A DNA stretch of 64,000 nt from Pseudomonas fluorescens (GTDB taxonomy: Bacteria > Pseudomonadota > Gammaproteobacteria > Pseudomonadales > Pseudomonadaceae), in NCBI RefSeq assembly GCF_003732425.1, contig NZ_MOBX01000016.1, positions 682,001 through 746,000 on the forward strand. The letters run 5' to 3'. Every line of letters starts with the position of its first letter. Within the stretch, counting starts at the first letter, position 1. The translations under genes and the position numbers were made by a program. Shown here piece after piece: positions 26,085 through 34,688 of this stretch. The notes beneath the pieces were generated by a model. The model had not been told where the DNA came from. It was given only the letters and a program-made list of their open reading frames with translations, and ran no database searches.

Positions 26085-27653
26085 TCAATCCTCAAACCGG
26101 ATCGGGCATTTCTCCGGCCCTTCCAGCTTCCGCAACTCCTCCACCACCTGCGTCCGCGCCCCGCGCAAGGTCAAGCTGCGATTCTGACTCAGCAAGCGTC
26201 GCGCCTCCTGATGCAGCATCTCCACCCCCGAATAATCGATGAAGTTGATCTGCTGCGCCTCGATCACCACTCGCGCACCGTGCATGCGCTGCAGGCGCAC
26301 TTGCAGGTAATGGCTGGCGCCGAAAAAGATTGAACCGCCGACACGCAACACATCGTCTTCGCCGTCACGCCAATGCTGCACGCGCGGTTGCGAGGTGCGC
26401 TTGAGGTAGAAAAACAGCGAGGCCAGCACACCGGCATAAATAGCCGTCTGCAATTCCAGCAACAAGGTCGCCAGACAGGTCAGGGCCATGACCACGAACT
26501 CGGCGCGGCTGACGCGCAGCAATGAGCGAATGCCGCGATGATCCACCAGTCCCCAGGCAATCAGCAGAATGCTCCCGGCCATCGCCGGGATAGGAATGTG
26601 CGCGATCAGCCCCGCGCCAAAAATCGCAAACAACGCCACCCAGATCGCGGAAAACACCCCGGCCAATGGCGAACACGCGCCCGCTTCGTAACTGAGGCCC
26701 GAGCGGGTGAACGACCCGGCCGACAGCGATCCGGAGAAGAACGCGCCGACGATATTCGACAAGCCCTGTGCACGGACTTCCTGATTGGCATCGAGCAATT
26801 GCTGCGACCGCGCCGAAATCGAGCGCGCAATCGACAGACTGGTGACCAGCCCGAGCATGCCCACTGCCACGGCACTGGGCAGCAACCGCAGGATCAAGTC
26901 CAGATCCAGCGGCAATCCACTGAACGGTGGCAACCGCCCAACGAATGCGCTGACCAGATGCACATGGTCGAACATCGCCGGCCACAGCCATACCAACAAG
27001 CTGGCCAGTACCAAAGTGATCAACAGCGTCGGCCAGCGCGGCAGCAGTTGTTTGAGCACCAAGCCGACGATTACGGTAGCTACGCCCAAGACCAGGGAAG
27101 GCTTATCCACAGCCCTGAGGTGTTGCAGCAGATCCATCAAACTGGCCAGTGCAGTGGCTTTCGCCGGTAACTCCAGGCCCAACAGGTTCGGCAACTGGCC
27201 GATAGCAATCACCACCGCCGCGCCGAGGGTGAACCCCAGCACCACCGAATGCGAGACGAAATTCACCAGCGCGCCGAAGCGCAATAAACCGAGCAGCCAC
27301 TGGAAAATTCCCGCAAGCAAGGTCAGCAGCAGGATCAGGGTGATGTAATCCTGCGAGGCCGGCACCGCCAAGGGACTGACACTGGCAAACAGCACAATCG
27401 AAATCGCCGCCGTCGGGCCGCAGATCAAATGCCACGACGATCCCCACAGGCAGGCGATCAGCACCGGAATGATCGCGGCATACAATCCGTACTCGGGTGG
27501 GAGGCCGGCGATCAACGCGTAGGCAATCGACTGGGGTAACGCGAGAATCGCACCACTGAGACCGACGATCAGATCCCGTCCGACGCTGGCGCGGGTTTGT
27601 CGCGGCAACCAGGTGAGAAAGGGGAAGAGAGAGTGGCGGCTGGGGAAGGCCAT
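26085..27653 (-). CDS. SulP-family anion transporter with STAS domain
   Basis: Inner-membrane permease of 522 residues. Multiple hydrophobic helices begin near residue 25 with the family stretch GLSGAILALPQSIAYALIAGLPPEYGLYA; the C-terminal ~100 residues form a STAS domain (VVIEAQQINFIDYSGVEML). It lies next to a choline-sulfate module in the same order as PAO1 PA0029-PA0032. Sulfate is the family's common substrate. Moving choline-O-sulfate or the sulfate released by BetC is an inference from context. A perfect DnaA box lies inside at 27103. Confidence 0.9.
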   Translation of the reverse strand: MAFPSRHSLFPFLTWLPRQTRASVGRDLIVGLSGAILALPQSIAYALIAGLPPEYGLYAAIIPVLIACLWGSSWHLICGPTAAISIVLFASVSPLAVPASQDYITLILLLTLLAGIFQWLLGLLRFGALVNFVSHSVVLGFTLGAAVVIAIGQLPNLLGLELPAKATALASLMDLLQHLRAVDKPSLVLGVATVIVGLVLKQLLPRWPTLLITLVLASLLVWLWPAMFDHVHLVSAFVGRLPPFSGLPLDLDLILRLLPSAVAVGMLGLVTSLSIARSISARSQQLLDANQEVRAQGLSNIVGAFFSGSLSAGSFTRSGLSYEAGACSPLAGVFSAIWVALFAIFGAGLIAHIPIPAMAGSILLIAWGLVDHRGIRSLLRVSRAEFVVMALTCLATLLLELQTAIYAGVLASLFFYLKRTSQPRVQHWRDGEDDVLRVGGSIFFGASHYLQVRLQRMHGARVVIEAQQINFIDYSGVEMLHQEARRLLSQNRSLTLRGARTQVVEELRKLEGPEKCPIRFED

Positions 27654-27706
27654 GGGTCCTCGCGGTTGGAGTTTTGTTCAAGGTTATCAGGGTGTCAGGG
27701 GAAAGA

Positions 27707-27866
27707 CCCCTCACCCTAACCCTCTCCCGGAGGGAGAGGGAACTGACCGTGGTGAATGAGGGAGGTACGCCGACCTGAGATATCCAGTCGAACTCAGGTT
27801 CTGAACAGCATAAGGATCGGCTCCCTTCCCCCTCGCCCCCTTGGGGGAGAGGGTTGGGGTGAGGGG
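27707..27866. repeat. Paired CCCCTCACCCTAACCCTCTCCC repeats in inverted orientation
   Basis: CCCCTCACCCTAACCCTCTCCC-type sequence at 27707-27728 recurs as the reverse complement at 27845-27866 with one mismatch. Each copy carries its own inner GGGAGAGGG or GGGGGAGAGGG hairpin partner. This is a dispersed intergenic repeat of pseudomonads, located between the SulP gene and choX. No gene is seen in the gap. Confidence 0.75.
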
Positions 27867-27907
27867 GCAAAAATCTCAAGCCGGGCACAACTCCAGCAAC
27901 CCTGCGA

Positions 27908-28828
27908 TCAAAGCTTTGCCTTAACCGCCGCCAACGCATCCTTGCCATCCACGGTCTTCACCCCATCCAGCCACTTGTCCAGTACTCCCGGATTCGCCTT
28001 GATCCACGCCTTTGCCGCTTCGGCATTGCTGACTTTTTTGTTCACCACCTCGGCCATGATGCTGTTCTCCATTTCCTGAGTGAACGATAGATTGGTCAGC
28101 AATTTACCCACGTTCGGACAGGCCTCGGCGTAACCCTTGCGGGTCAACGTGAACACACTGCCGGTGTCGCCGAAGTATTTCTCGCCACCCTTCAGGTAAT
28201 GCATCTTCAATTGCACGTTCATCGGGTGCGGGGTCCAGCCGAGGAAGGTGACGAATTTCTGTTTCTTCACCGCTCGCGACACTTCAGCCAGCATCGCCTG
28301 CTCGCTGGACTCGATCAGCTTCCACTGGCCCATGTCGAAGTCGTTCTTCTTGATGATTTCCTGCAGCGAGATATTTGCCGGCGCGCCCGAGCCGATGCCG
28401 TAGATCTTGCGCTCGAACTTGTCCGCGTATTTGTTCAGGTCGGCAAAGTTATGCACACCGGCATCCCACACGTAGTCCGGTACAGCGAGAGTGAATTCGG
28501 TGCCGTCGAGGTTCTTCGCCAGTTGCGTGACATCGCCGGTGGCGACGAACTTGTCGTAGAAGCCCTGCTGCGCCGGCATCCAGTTGCCGAGAAAGACATC
28601 CACCTGGCCGTCTTTCAAACCGCCGAAGGTAATCGGCACCGCGAGGGTGTCGACCTTGGCCTTGTAGCCCATGCCGTCCAGCAGAAACCCGGTGATGGCG
28701 TTGGTCGCGGCGATGTCGCTCCAGCCCGGGTCGGCCATTTTCACCGTGTCGCAGCTTGGCTCGGCGAAGGCCGAGGCGCTGCTCAGCGCGAGCAGGCCAA
28801 CCGTCACTACTGTGGATAACTTACGCAT
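27908..28828 (-). CDS. Glycine betaine/choline ABC transporter substrate-binding protein (ChoX/OpuAC family)
   Basis: Periplasmic binding protein of 306 residues from the ATG at 28828. The signal peptide spans about residues 1-22 (ending SASAFA, then EPSCDTV). The OpuAC fold fits proteins binding quaternary amines, e.g. VAVPDYVWDAGVHNFADL and FLGWTPHPMN, where aromatic residues can form a cation box. No permease or ATPase gene is adjacent, so it must work with a transporter elsewhere. Placement next to betC suggests choline or choline-O-sulfate as ligand. Confidence 0.87.
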   Translation of the reverse strand: MRKLSTVVTVGLLALSSASAFAEPSCDTVKMADPGWSDIAATNAITGFLLDGMGYKAKVDTLAVPITFGGLKDGQVDVFLGNWMPAQQGFYDKFVATGDVTQLAKNLDGTEFTLAVPDYVWDAGVHNFADLNKYADKFERKIYGIGSGAPANISLQEIIKKNDFDMGQWKLIESSEQAMLAEVSRAVKKQKFVTFLGWTPHPMNVQLKMHYLKGGEKYFGDTGSVFTLTRKGYAEACPNVGKLLTNLSFTQEMENSIMAEVVNKKVSNAEAAKAWIKANPGVLDKWLDGVKTVDGKDALAAVKAKL

Positions 28829-28844
28829 GGACTTCCCCTTAACA

Positions 28845-30359
28845 TTATTGGTTTTGGCAGGGTTGTGGATAACGTGCTTTGCGCTCCAGATCATCGAGGT
28901 CGATGTGGTTGCGCATGTACTGCTGACTGGCGTCCACCAGTGGCTGGTGATCCCAGCTCTTCAGCTTGCCGATGGTCAACGCGTCGGCGACAAATCGGCG
29001 ACGGCGCTGGCTGGCGAGGACTTGCCGGTGAATCGCCGGAATGTCCCATTTGGCCCGTGCTTCGGCGAGAAAATCGTCGAAAAGCTGGCGATGCTGTGGC
29101 GATTGGCTGAGTTCTTCCAGTTCACGCGGATCGTTATCTACGTCGAAGAGCAGGCAAGGGTCGCTTTCACTGTAGATAAATTTGAAGGCGCCGCGGCGGA
29201 TCATCATCAGCGGGCTGATGGTGCCTTCTGCCATGTATTCGCCGAACACTTCGTTATGACCGCCCTGCCCTTGCAGGTGTGATACCAGCGACCGGCCATC
29301 TAGCGGCAGACTAGGGTCCAGGACGCCGCCGGCCAGTTCAACGAAGGTCGGCAACAGGTCAGCGGTCGACACGGCTGCGCTAACCCGCCCGGCATCGAAC
29401 TGGCCTGGGGCACTTATCAACAGGGGCACGCGGGCCGCCATTTCGTACCAATGCATTTTGTACCAAAGGCCCTTTTCCCCGAGCATGTCGCCGTGGTCAC
29501 CGGAGAAGACAATAATGGTGTCATCGATCAGCCCGGTTTCTTCGAGGGTTTGCAGAAGTTTGCCGACGTTGGCGTCGATATAGCTGCACGCACCGAAGTA
29601 CGCCCGGCGTGCATCGCGGATCTTATCCACAGGTAGCGGCTTGTCCCACAGGTCGTACACCTTGAGCAAACGCTGCGAGTGCGGATCGAGTTCGTGTTGA
29701 TCCGGCGTCATGGGAAGCGGGATATCGGCATCGTCGTACAAATCCCAGAATGCCTTGGGAATCGTGTACGGGTCGTGTGGATGGGTCATCGACACGGTCA
29801 GGCAAAACGGCTGGTCGCCCTCCTCGCGGATGTGATCGAACAGGTATTGCTGCGCCTTGAACACCACCTCTTCATCGAAATCCAGTTGATTGGTGCGCAC
29901 GCACGGCCCGGCCTGCAGCACCGAAGACATGTTGTGATACCAGCTCGGCCGCACATCCGGCTCATCCCAGTTCACGGCCCAACCGTAGTCAGCCGGGTAG
30001 ATATCGCTGGTCAGGCGTTCTTCATAACCGTGCAGCTGGTCCGGACCGCAGAAGTGCATCTTGCCGGACAGCGCGGTGCGGTAGCCGAGGCGGCGCAGGT
30101 AGTGCGCGTAGGTCGGAATGTCGGCGGGGAAGTCGGCGGCATTGTCGTAGGCGCCGATCTTGCTCGGCAACTGGCCGCTGACCAAGGTGAAACGCGACGG
30201 CGCGCACAACGGGCTGTTGCAGTAAGCGGCGTCGAACACCACGCCTTGGGCGGCGAGGCGGGAAAGATTCGGCAGTTTGATCGGCGAAGGGCCGTAGAAC
30301 GGCAACATTGGCGCGGCCATCTGATCGGCCATGATGAAAAGAATATTTTTGCGCTTCAT
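28845..30359 (-). CDS. betC: Choline-sulfatase
   Basis: Hydrolyses choline-O-sulfate to choline and sulfate in the cytoplasm, feeding betaine synthesis or catabolism. It has 504 residues from the ATG at 30359 (MKRKNILFIMADQM). The sulfatase signature CAPSR, whose Cys is converted to formylglycine, is in NSPLCAPSRFTLVSG; FSGDHGDMLGEKGLWYK gives the metal-site region. choX follows after 16 bp, and a LysR regulator is divergent 114 bp away. Confidence 0.95.
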   Translation of the reverse strand: MKRKNILFIMADQMAAPMLPFYGPSPIKLPNLSRLAAQGVVFDAAYCNSPLCAPSRFTLVSGQLPSKIGAYDNAADFPADIPTYAHYLRRLGYRTALSGKMHFCGPDQLHGYEERLTSDIYPADYGWAVNWDEPDVRPSWYHNMSSVLQAGPCVRTNQLDFDEEVVFKAQQYLFDHIREEGDQPFCLTVSMTHPHDPYTIPKAFWDLYDDADIPLPMTPDQHELDPHSQRLLKVYDLWDKPLPVDKIRDARRAYFGACSYIDANVGKLLQTLEETGLIDDTIIVFSGDHGDMLGEKGLWYKMHWYEMAARVPLLISAPGQFDAGRVSAAVSTADLLPTFVELAGGVLDPSLPLDGRSLVSHLQGQGGHNEVFGEYMAEGTISPLMMIRRGAFKFIYSESDPCLLFDVDNDPRELEELSQSPQHRQLFDDFLAEARAKWDIPAIHRQVLASQRRRRFVADALTIGKLKSWDHQPLVDASQQYMRNHIDLDDLERKARYPQPCQNQ

Positions 30360-30473
30360 GTGATCGCGGCATTCCATAGTGAATATTTATGCGACATTGC
30401 TGCGATCGAGCATGGAGCCCATGCTATATCCGGTAAAGCCCGCGCCGGACAATGACTAGGATAAGCACAGCTT

Positions 30474-31424
30474 ATGTATGACGCCTTGGGAAACCTGTCT
30501 CTCGATCTGTTGCGAGCCTTCGAGGCCGCAGCCCGGCATCGCAGTTTTACCGCGGCGGCAGTCGAGCTTGGCACTACGCAACCAGCAATCAGTCAGCAGA
30601 TCAAACGGCTGGAAGAACAGCTCGGCACGCGGTTGTTTGACCGGATCTACCGAGGGATCGGGCTGACCGAGGTGGGTGCGATCCTGTTCGAGCAAGTTAC
30701 CCTCGGTTTACAGAATATCGACGCAGGATTGAGCGCAATCAGCTCACAACAGCAACATGAGGTGCTGCAAGTCGCCACCGATTTCGCCTTCGCCGCTTAT
30801 TGGCTGATGCCACGCCTGCACCGCTTTCACGAAGCCAATCCGCAGGTCGACGTCAGCCTCGTGACCAGCGAACGCAACCACAATATGCTGCGCACCGATA
30901 TCGATGTGGCAATCCTGTTTGGCGACGGGCGCTTCAAGCAGGGCGAAAGCCATTGGTTGTTCAGCGAAGAAGTGTTTCCGGTGTGCAGCCCGCAATTACT
31001 CAAGGAACGCGCCCTACCCTTGCCTGCTCAGGCGTTGCTGGAGTTTCCGCTGCTGCACCTGCGTGGGGAAAACAGCAGCAACTGGTTTGACTGGAGCGGT
31101 CTGTTTCGCCAGTTGGGCATCACTTCGCCGCCAGCACCGGGGCAATTGCGCTTCGACAATTACACGCTGTTGATTCAAGCGGCGATTGGCGGGCAAGGCG
31201 TGGCGATTGGCTGGCGCCACCTTGTGGATAACTTGCTGAGTCAGGGTTTGCTGTGCCGACCCATTGCCGAAACGACCCTGTCGCGCCTCGGTTATTACGT
31301 AGTGCTGCCGCAGCGCAAGCGTCGGGGGGCGCTGATTCAGCAATTTGTCGATTGGTTGATGGCGGAACAGGCAACCAGCGCGCAATCCTTGAGTGGACTC
31401 GCACTACCTTCGATTGCGGTTTGA
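30474..31424 (+). CDS. LysR-family regulator of the choline-sulfate genes
   Basis: DNA-binding regulator of 316 residues. The N-terminal winged-helix domain spans about residues 8-70 (LLRAFEAAARHRSFTAAAVEL, TTQPAISQQIKRLE), followed by the ligand-binding fold. It is divergent from betC, the classic arrangement for a LysR activator that also controls its own gene. By position it is the PAO1 PA0032 counterpart. Choline-O-sulfate or choline as inducer is inference. Confidence 0.9.
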   Translation: MYDALGNLSLDLLRAFEAAARHRSFTAAAVELGTTQPAISQQIKRLEEQLGTRLFDRIYRGIGLTEVGAILFEQVTLGLQNIDAGLSAISSQQQHEVLQVATDFAFAAYWLMPRLHRFHEANPQVDVSLVTSERNHNMLRTDIDVAILFGDGRFKQGESHWLFSEEVFPVCSPQLLKERALPLPAQALLEFPLLHLRGENSSNWFDWSGLFRQLGITSPPAPGQLRFDNYTLLIQAAIGGQGVAIGWRHLVDNLLSQGLLCRPIAETTLSRLGYYVVLPQRKRRGALIQQFVDWLMAEQATSAQSLSGLALPSIAV

Positions 31425-31429
31425 AGGTC

Positions 31430-31498
31430 AAAAGATCGCAGCCTTCGGCAGCTCCGACACGGATCACATGTAAGCGCTGCCGAAGGCTGCGATCTTTT
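31430..31498. repeat. 23-bp palindromic repeat / terminator (AAAAGATCGCAGCCTTCGGCAGC)
   Basis: The arms at 31430-31452 and 31476-31498 are perfect inverted complements, the right arm ending in TTTT. A related, less perfect copy is at 45434-45519. It lies between the convergent LysR and NAD-binding genes, so it can serve as a two-way terminator as well as being a dispersed repeat. Confidence 0.85.
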
Positions 31499-32162
31499 AC
31501 GAATCTGAAGCCGCAACGAAATTCACATGCTGCCCTACATGCAAATTCAGCCTTAGCTCATCGGCAATCCCCACCGCCACGCGATTCAGCCGCTCCAGCG
31601 GTTCGGCCAGTCCCGGTTCCAGATTGCCGCCGACCTGACTGAAATGCTCAATCGTCAGCCCGGCCACGCCATGGGGCGCATTGACCAGCGTCCAGTGCAG
31701 CGGGCTGCTTTGCACGGCTTCGCGAATTTCTTCGGCAGCATGACGTTGCAGGCGATCATCAACATCCGGCTCATCGAGTACGGCAAAGTCGCCCACCAGA
31801 AACAGCCGCGACACACTGGCCGCTTGCAGGCCATCGACCAGTGCGTCGACGGCCAGTACTTGCTCGACCGGTCCGAGCACAACCGAGCGTTCAACCTGAT
31901 CGCTGCTGAACGGCAACCCCGGCGCATCCAGTAAACAGATAACCGCCGAACTGCCGGCCACACTCTGATTGACCCGTTCCGAGTCGAACAAATCGCCCGT
32001 TTTGGTGCGCAATCCAGGACGCGGCGCGAGTGCGGTCAAATCGTCGAGGATGGCGATGACTTCGTGCTGACGACGCAGCAATTCAGCCATCAACGCGCTG
32101 CCCAGGCTACTCATGGCACCATAGAGCACCACTTTTACCGCCGGGGTTTCGGCATTTTTCAT
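31497..32162 (-). CDS. NAD(P)-binding Rossmann-fold protein (NmrA/SDR-like)
   Basis: A 221-residue protein. The N-terminal KVVLYGAMSSLGSALMAELL is a Rossmann nucleotide-binding start with a degenerate glycine motif (G-x-x-x-x-x-G), typical of extended SDR or NmrA-like proteins that bind NAD(P). No complete catalytic YxxxK is visible, so a sensor or epimerase-like role cannot be separated. It is divergent from the small dioxygenase gene. Function unknown. Confidence 0.65.
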   Translation of the reverse strand: MKNAETPAVKVVLYGAMSSLGSALMAELLRRQHEVIAILDDLTALAPRPGLRTKTGDLFDSERVNQSVAGSSAVICLLDAPGLPFSSDQVERSVVLGPVEQVLAVDALVDGLQAASVSRLFLVGDFAVLDEPDVDDRLQRHAAEEIREAVQSSPLHWTLVNAPHGVAGLTIEHFSQVGGNLEPGLAEPLERLNRVAVGIADELRLNLHVGQHVNFVAASDS

Positions 32163-32244
32163 GGCTGATCCCTTTTCTTATCCCTTGTATGGCGTGTGAC
32201 ATACGAGCAACGCCGAGGGTTCGAATCGATTCAGAGGCTTTCAG

Positions 32245-32571
32245 ATGCAAGCGATCAAGGGCTATCACGCCCACATCTATTTCGACGCGGAAACCATCGA
32301 TCAGGCGCGGACCTTGTGCGAGCAGGCCGCGCAGTTGTTTCCGCTGAAAATGGGCCGCGTCCACGAACGACCGGTCGGCCCGCACCCGGACTGGAGTTGC
32401 CAACTGGCCTTCGGCCCCGAACTGATTGCTGATGTGCTGCCATGGCTGGCGCTGAACCGCAAAGGCCTGGTGGTGTTTCTGCACCCGGACACCGGCGATG
32501 ACTTGCTCGACCATACGGAGCACGCGATCTGGATGGGCGCGATCCGAACGCTGGACCTGTCTGTTTTTTGA
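32245..32571 (+). CDS. DOPA 4,5-dioxygenase family protein
   Basis: Small 108-residue protein of the DOPA dioxygenase family. Histidines that could bind iron are at GYHAHIYFD, HERPVGPHPDW, FLHPDTGD and LDHTEHAIWMG. Family members open aromatic rings extradiolically, but the substrate in pseudomonads is not established. It ends directly before the convergent GFA-family gene, their stops adjacent. Confidence 0.8.
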   Translation: MQAIKGYHAHIYFDAETIDQARTLCEQAAQLFPLKMGRVHERPVGPHPDWSCQLAFGPELIADVLPWLALNRKGLVVFLHPDTGDDLLDHTEHAIWMGAIRTLDLSVF

Positions 32572-32973
32572 TCAAATCGTTTCTTCTGCCTCGCCTGGCA
32601 GATGCTCGTCCAGATGCAGCCAGGGCAATTGGCTGTCAGTCCAGATATGCCGCTCGGCCGGTGCCAACCCCGGCTGATCCAGCGTGGCGATGGTCACGTC
32701 GATGCTCTGCGGGCTGAGCAACGTCACCAATGCCAGTTGCGCACCGCAGTCGGGGCAGAAGAACCGCGCGCAACGGGCCGACGAGTCATAACGCGCCGGC
32801 GCAGCGGCGAGCCATTGAAAATTCGCTGCCGGCACGGTGATCCAGGTGGTGACGATGCCGCCACTGACCTTGCGGCAGATCGAACAATGGCAATGGGCGA
32901 TGTCCTGCAACCCCCCGCTGAACTGATAACGAATGTGTCCGCAATGGCAGCCGCCGCTGTGCAATTCGCTCAT
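32572..32973 (-). CDS. GFA/CENP-V-family zinc protein
   Basis: A 133-residue protein of the glutathione-dependent formaldehyde-activating fold. Zinc cysteines are in GGCHCGHIRYQ, AHCHCSICRKVSG and FFCPDCGAQL. I place the start at the ATG at 32973 (MSELHSGGCHCG) rather than nine codons upstream, because the fold begins there. Actual substrate unknown; most such proteins are not proven to act on formaldehyde. Confidence 0.8.
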   Translation of the reverse strand: MSELHSGGCHCGHIRYQFSGGLQDIAHCHCSICRKVSGGIVTTWITVPAANFQWLAAAPARYDSSARCARFFCPDCGAQLALVTLLSPQSIDVTIATLDQPGLAPAERHIWTDSQLPWLHLDEHLPGEAEETI

Positions 32974-33295
32974 GGTCAAAGCCCTCCTTCCCGTGTTCAT
33001 TGACTCTGGATCGCATCCGACGGCCGGTTGACCGTTCGTTCAAAGCTTTCTGCAGCGAAAGGTAGCTGAAAGCTTCCCCGATTAGGATCGCCTCCACTTC
33101 CGGCAACAGACCGGTTGGCCAACGCGTGTGATACCTCGCACGAACGGCCCAATTAACAACAACAATGGTGATTCTGATGTCCTCTGTAGCCCGCCTCCTC
33201 GCTTCAACTCCGCCCGTACGTCTCGTGCTTCCCGTTCTGTGCTGATCGGCCCGATCTGCTCATTTAACTAGCCGCGCTACGCCTGGAGTATTCCC
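32974..33295. other. Intergenic gap before the citrate transporter gene
   Basis: 322 bases with no supportable gene. It must hold the promoters of the divergent GFA and CitMHS genes; I see no strong palindrome, sigma-54 element or riboswitch-like structure. Confidence 0.5.
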
Positions 33296-34603
33296 ATGCT
33301 GACTTTCCTTGGCTTCGCCATGGTCATCACGTTCATGTTCCTGATCATGACCAAGCGCCTGTCTGCGCTGATCGCTCTGATCATCATCCCGATCGTCTTC
33401 GCCCTGTTCGGTGGCTTTGCACCGAAGATCGGCCCGATGATGCTCGAAGGCATCACCAAGCTGGCGCCGACTGGCGTGATGCTGATGTTCGCCATTCTGT
33501 ATTTCGCCCTGATGATCGACTCCGGCCTGTTCGACCCGGCCGTGCGCAAGATCCTCAAACTGGTCAAGGGTGACCCGCTGAAGGTTTCGGTCGGCACCGC
33601 CGTACTGGCGCTCGTCGTTTCCCTCGATGGTGACGGCGCGACCACTTATATGATCTGCGTGGCCGCCATGCTGCCGCTGTACAGCCGCATCGGCATGAGC
33701 CCGCGGATCATGGCCGGTCTGATCATTCTCGCCGGTGGCGTGATGAACATGACCCCGTGGGGTGGCCCGACTGCCCGTGCCGCGAGTGCGCTGCATGTCG
33801 ACCCGTCGGACATCTTCGTGCCGATGATCCCGGCCATGGCCGCGGGTGTAGTGGCGATTCTGGTTATCGCTTATTTCTACGGTAAACGTGAGCGGGCGCG
33901 TCTGGGTGAATTGCACTTGGTCGGCGACGACATCGATCACAGCGAAATCAGCGTGTCGCAATTCCCGGATGCGCGCCGTCCGAAACTGATCTGGTTCAAC
34001 GGCGCCCTGACCTTCGGCCTGATGTGCACCCTGATCGCCGGCCTGTTGCCGTTGCCGGTGCTATTCATGGTGGCGTTCAGTATCGCGATGATCGTCAACT
34101 ACCCTTGCCTGCAAATGCAGAAGGATCGCGTCGCGGCTCATGCCGGTAGCGTGCTGGCAGTGGTCGGGCTGATCTTTGCGGCGGGTATCTTCACCGGTAT
34201 CCTGTCGGGCACCGGCATGGTCGATGCGATGTCGAAGAGCCTGTTGGCGGTGATCCCGGATTTCCTCGGCCCGTACCTGGCGGTAATCACGGCGCTGGTG
34301 AGCATGCCGTTCACCTTCTTCATGTCCAACGATGCGTTTTACTATGGCGTGTTGCCGGTGTTGGCTGAAGCCGCCAGTCACTACGGGATCACCGCAGTGG
34401 AAATGGCCCGTGCCTCGATCGTCGGTCAGCCCGTCCACTTGCTGAGCCCGTTGGTGCCATCGACGTATCTGTTGGTGGCCCTGGCTGGCATTGATTTTGG
34501 TGACCACCAGCGTTTCACCCTGAAATGGGCGATTCTGGTTTGTATCTGCATTCTGATTGCTGCACTGCTGTTGGGGACTTTCCCGGTGTTCAGCACTCTA
34601 TAA
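33296..34603 (+). CDS. CitMHS-family citrate:proton (metal-citrate) symporter
   Basis: Inner-membrane transporter of 435 residues with about 11-12 hydrophobic segments. It starts MLTFLGFAMVITFMFLIM and keeps the family regions SLDGDGATTYMICVAAMLPLY and MTPWGGPTARAA. CitMHS proteins import citrate complexed with Mg2+ or similar divalent metals. It stands alone, ended by its own terminator. No regulator is adjacent. Confidence 0.9.
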   Translation: MLTFLGFAMVITFMFLIMTKRLSALIALIIIPIVFALFGGFAPKIGPMMLEGITKLAPTGVMLMFAILYFALMIDSGLFDPAVRKILKLVKGDPLKVSVGTAVLALVVSLDGDGATTYMICVAAMLPLYSRIGMSPRIMAGLIILAGGVMNMTPWGGPTARAASALHVDPSDIFVPMIPAMAAGVVAILVIAYFYGKRERARLGELHLVGDDIDHSEISVSQFPDARRPKLIWFNGALTFGLMCTLIAGLLPLPVLFMVAFSIAMIVNYPCLQMQKDRVAAHAGSVLAVVGLIFAAGIFTGILSGTGMVDAMSKSLLAVIPDFLGPYLAVITALVSMPFTFFMSNDAFYYGVLPVLAEAASHYGITAVEMARASIVGQPVHLLSPLVPSTYLLVALAGIDFGDHQRFTLKWAILVCICILIAALLLGTFPVFSTL

Positions 34604-34623
34604 GCCCAAGACTCACCGTTTCG

Positions 34624-34659
34624 GGTCCTGGCTTCGTGGTTTGAAGCCCGGACCTTTTT
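34624..34659 (+). terminator. Rho-independent terminator after the citrate transporter
   Basis: GGTCC-T-GGCTTC pairs with GAAGCC-C-GGACC (one mismatch) and is followed by TTTTT. It separates the CitMHS and TerC genes. Confidence 0.85.
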
Positions 34660-34688
34660 CGGTTTAACACTCGCTCAAAGGAATACAC

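Noticed and set aside
34604..34688. yybP-ykoY manganese riboswitch ahead of TerC
   Set aside because: The 85-base gap is mostly the upstream gene's terminator; no consensus aptamer seen.
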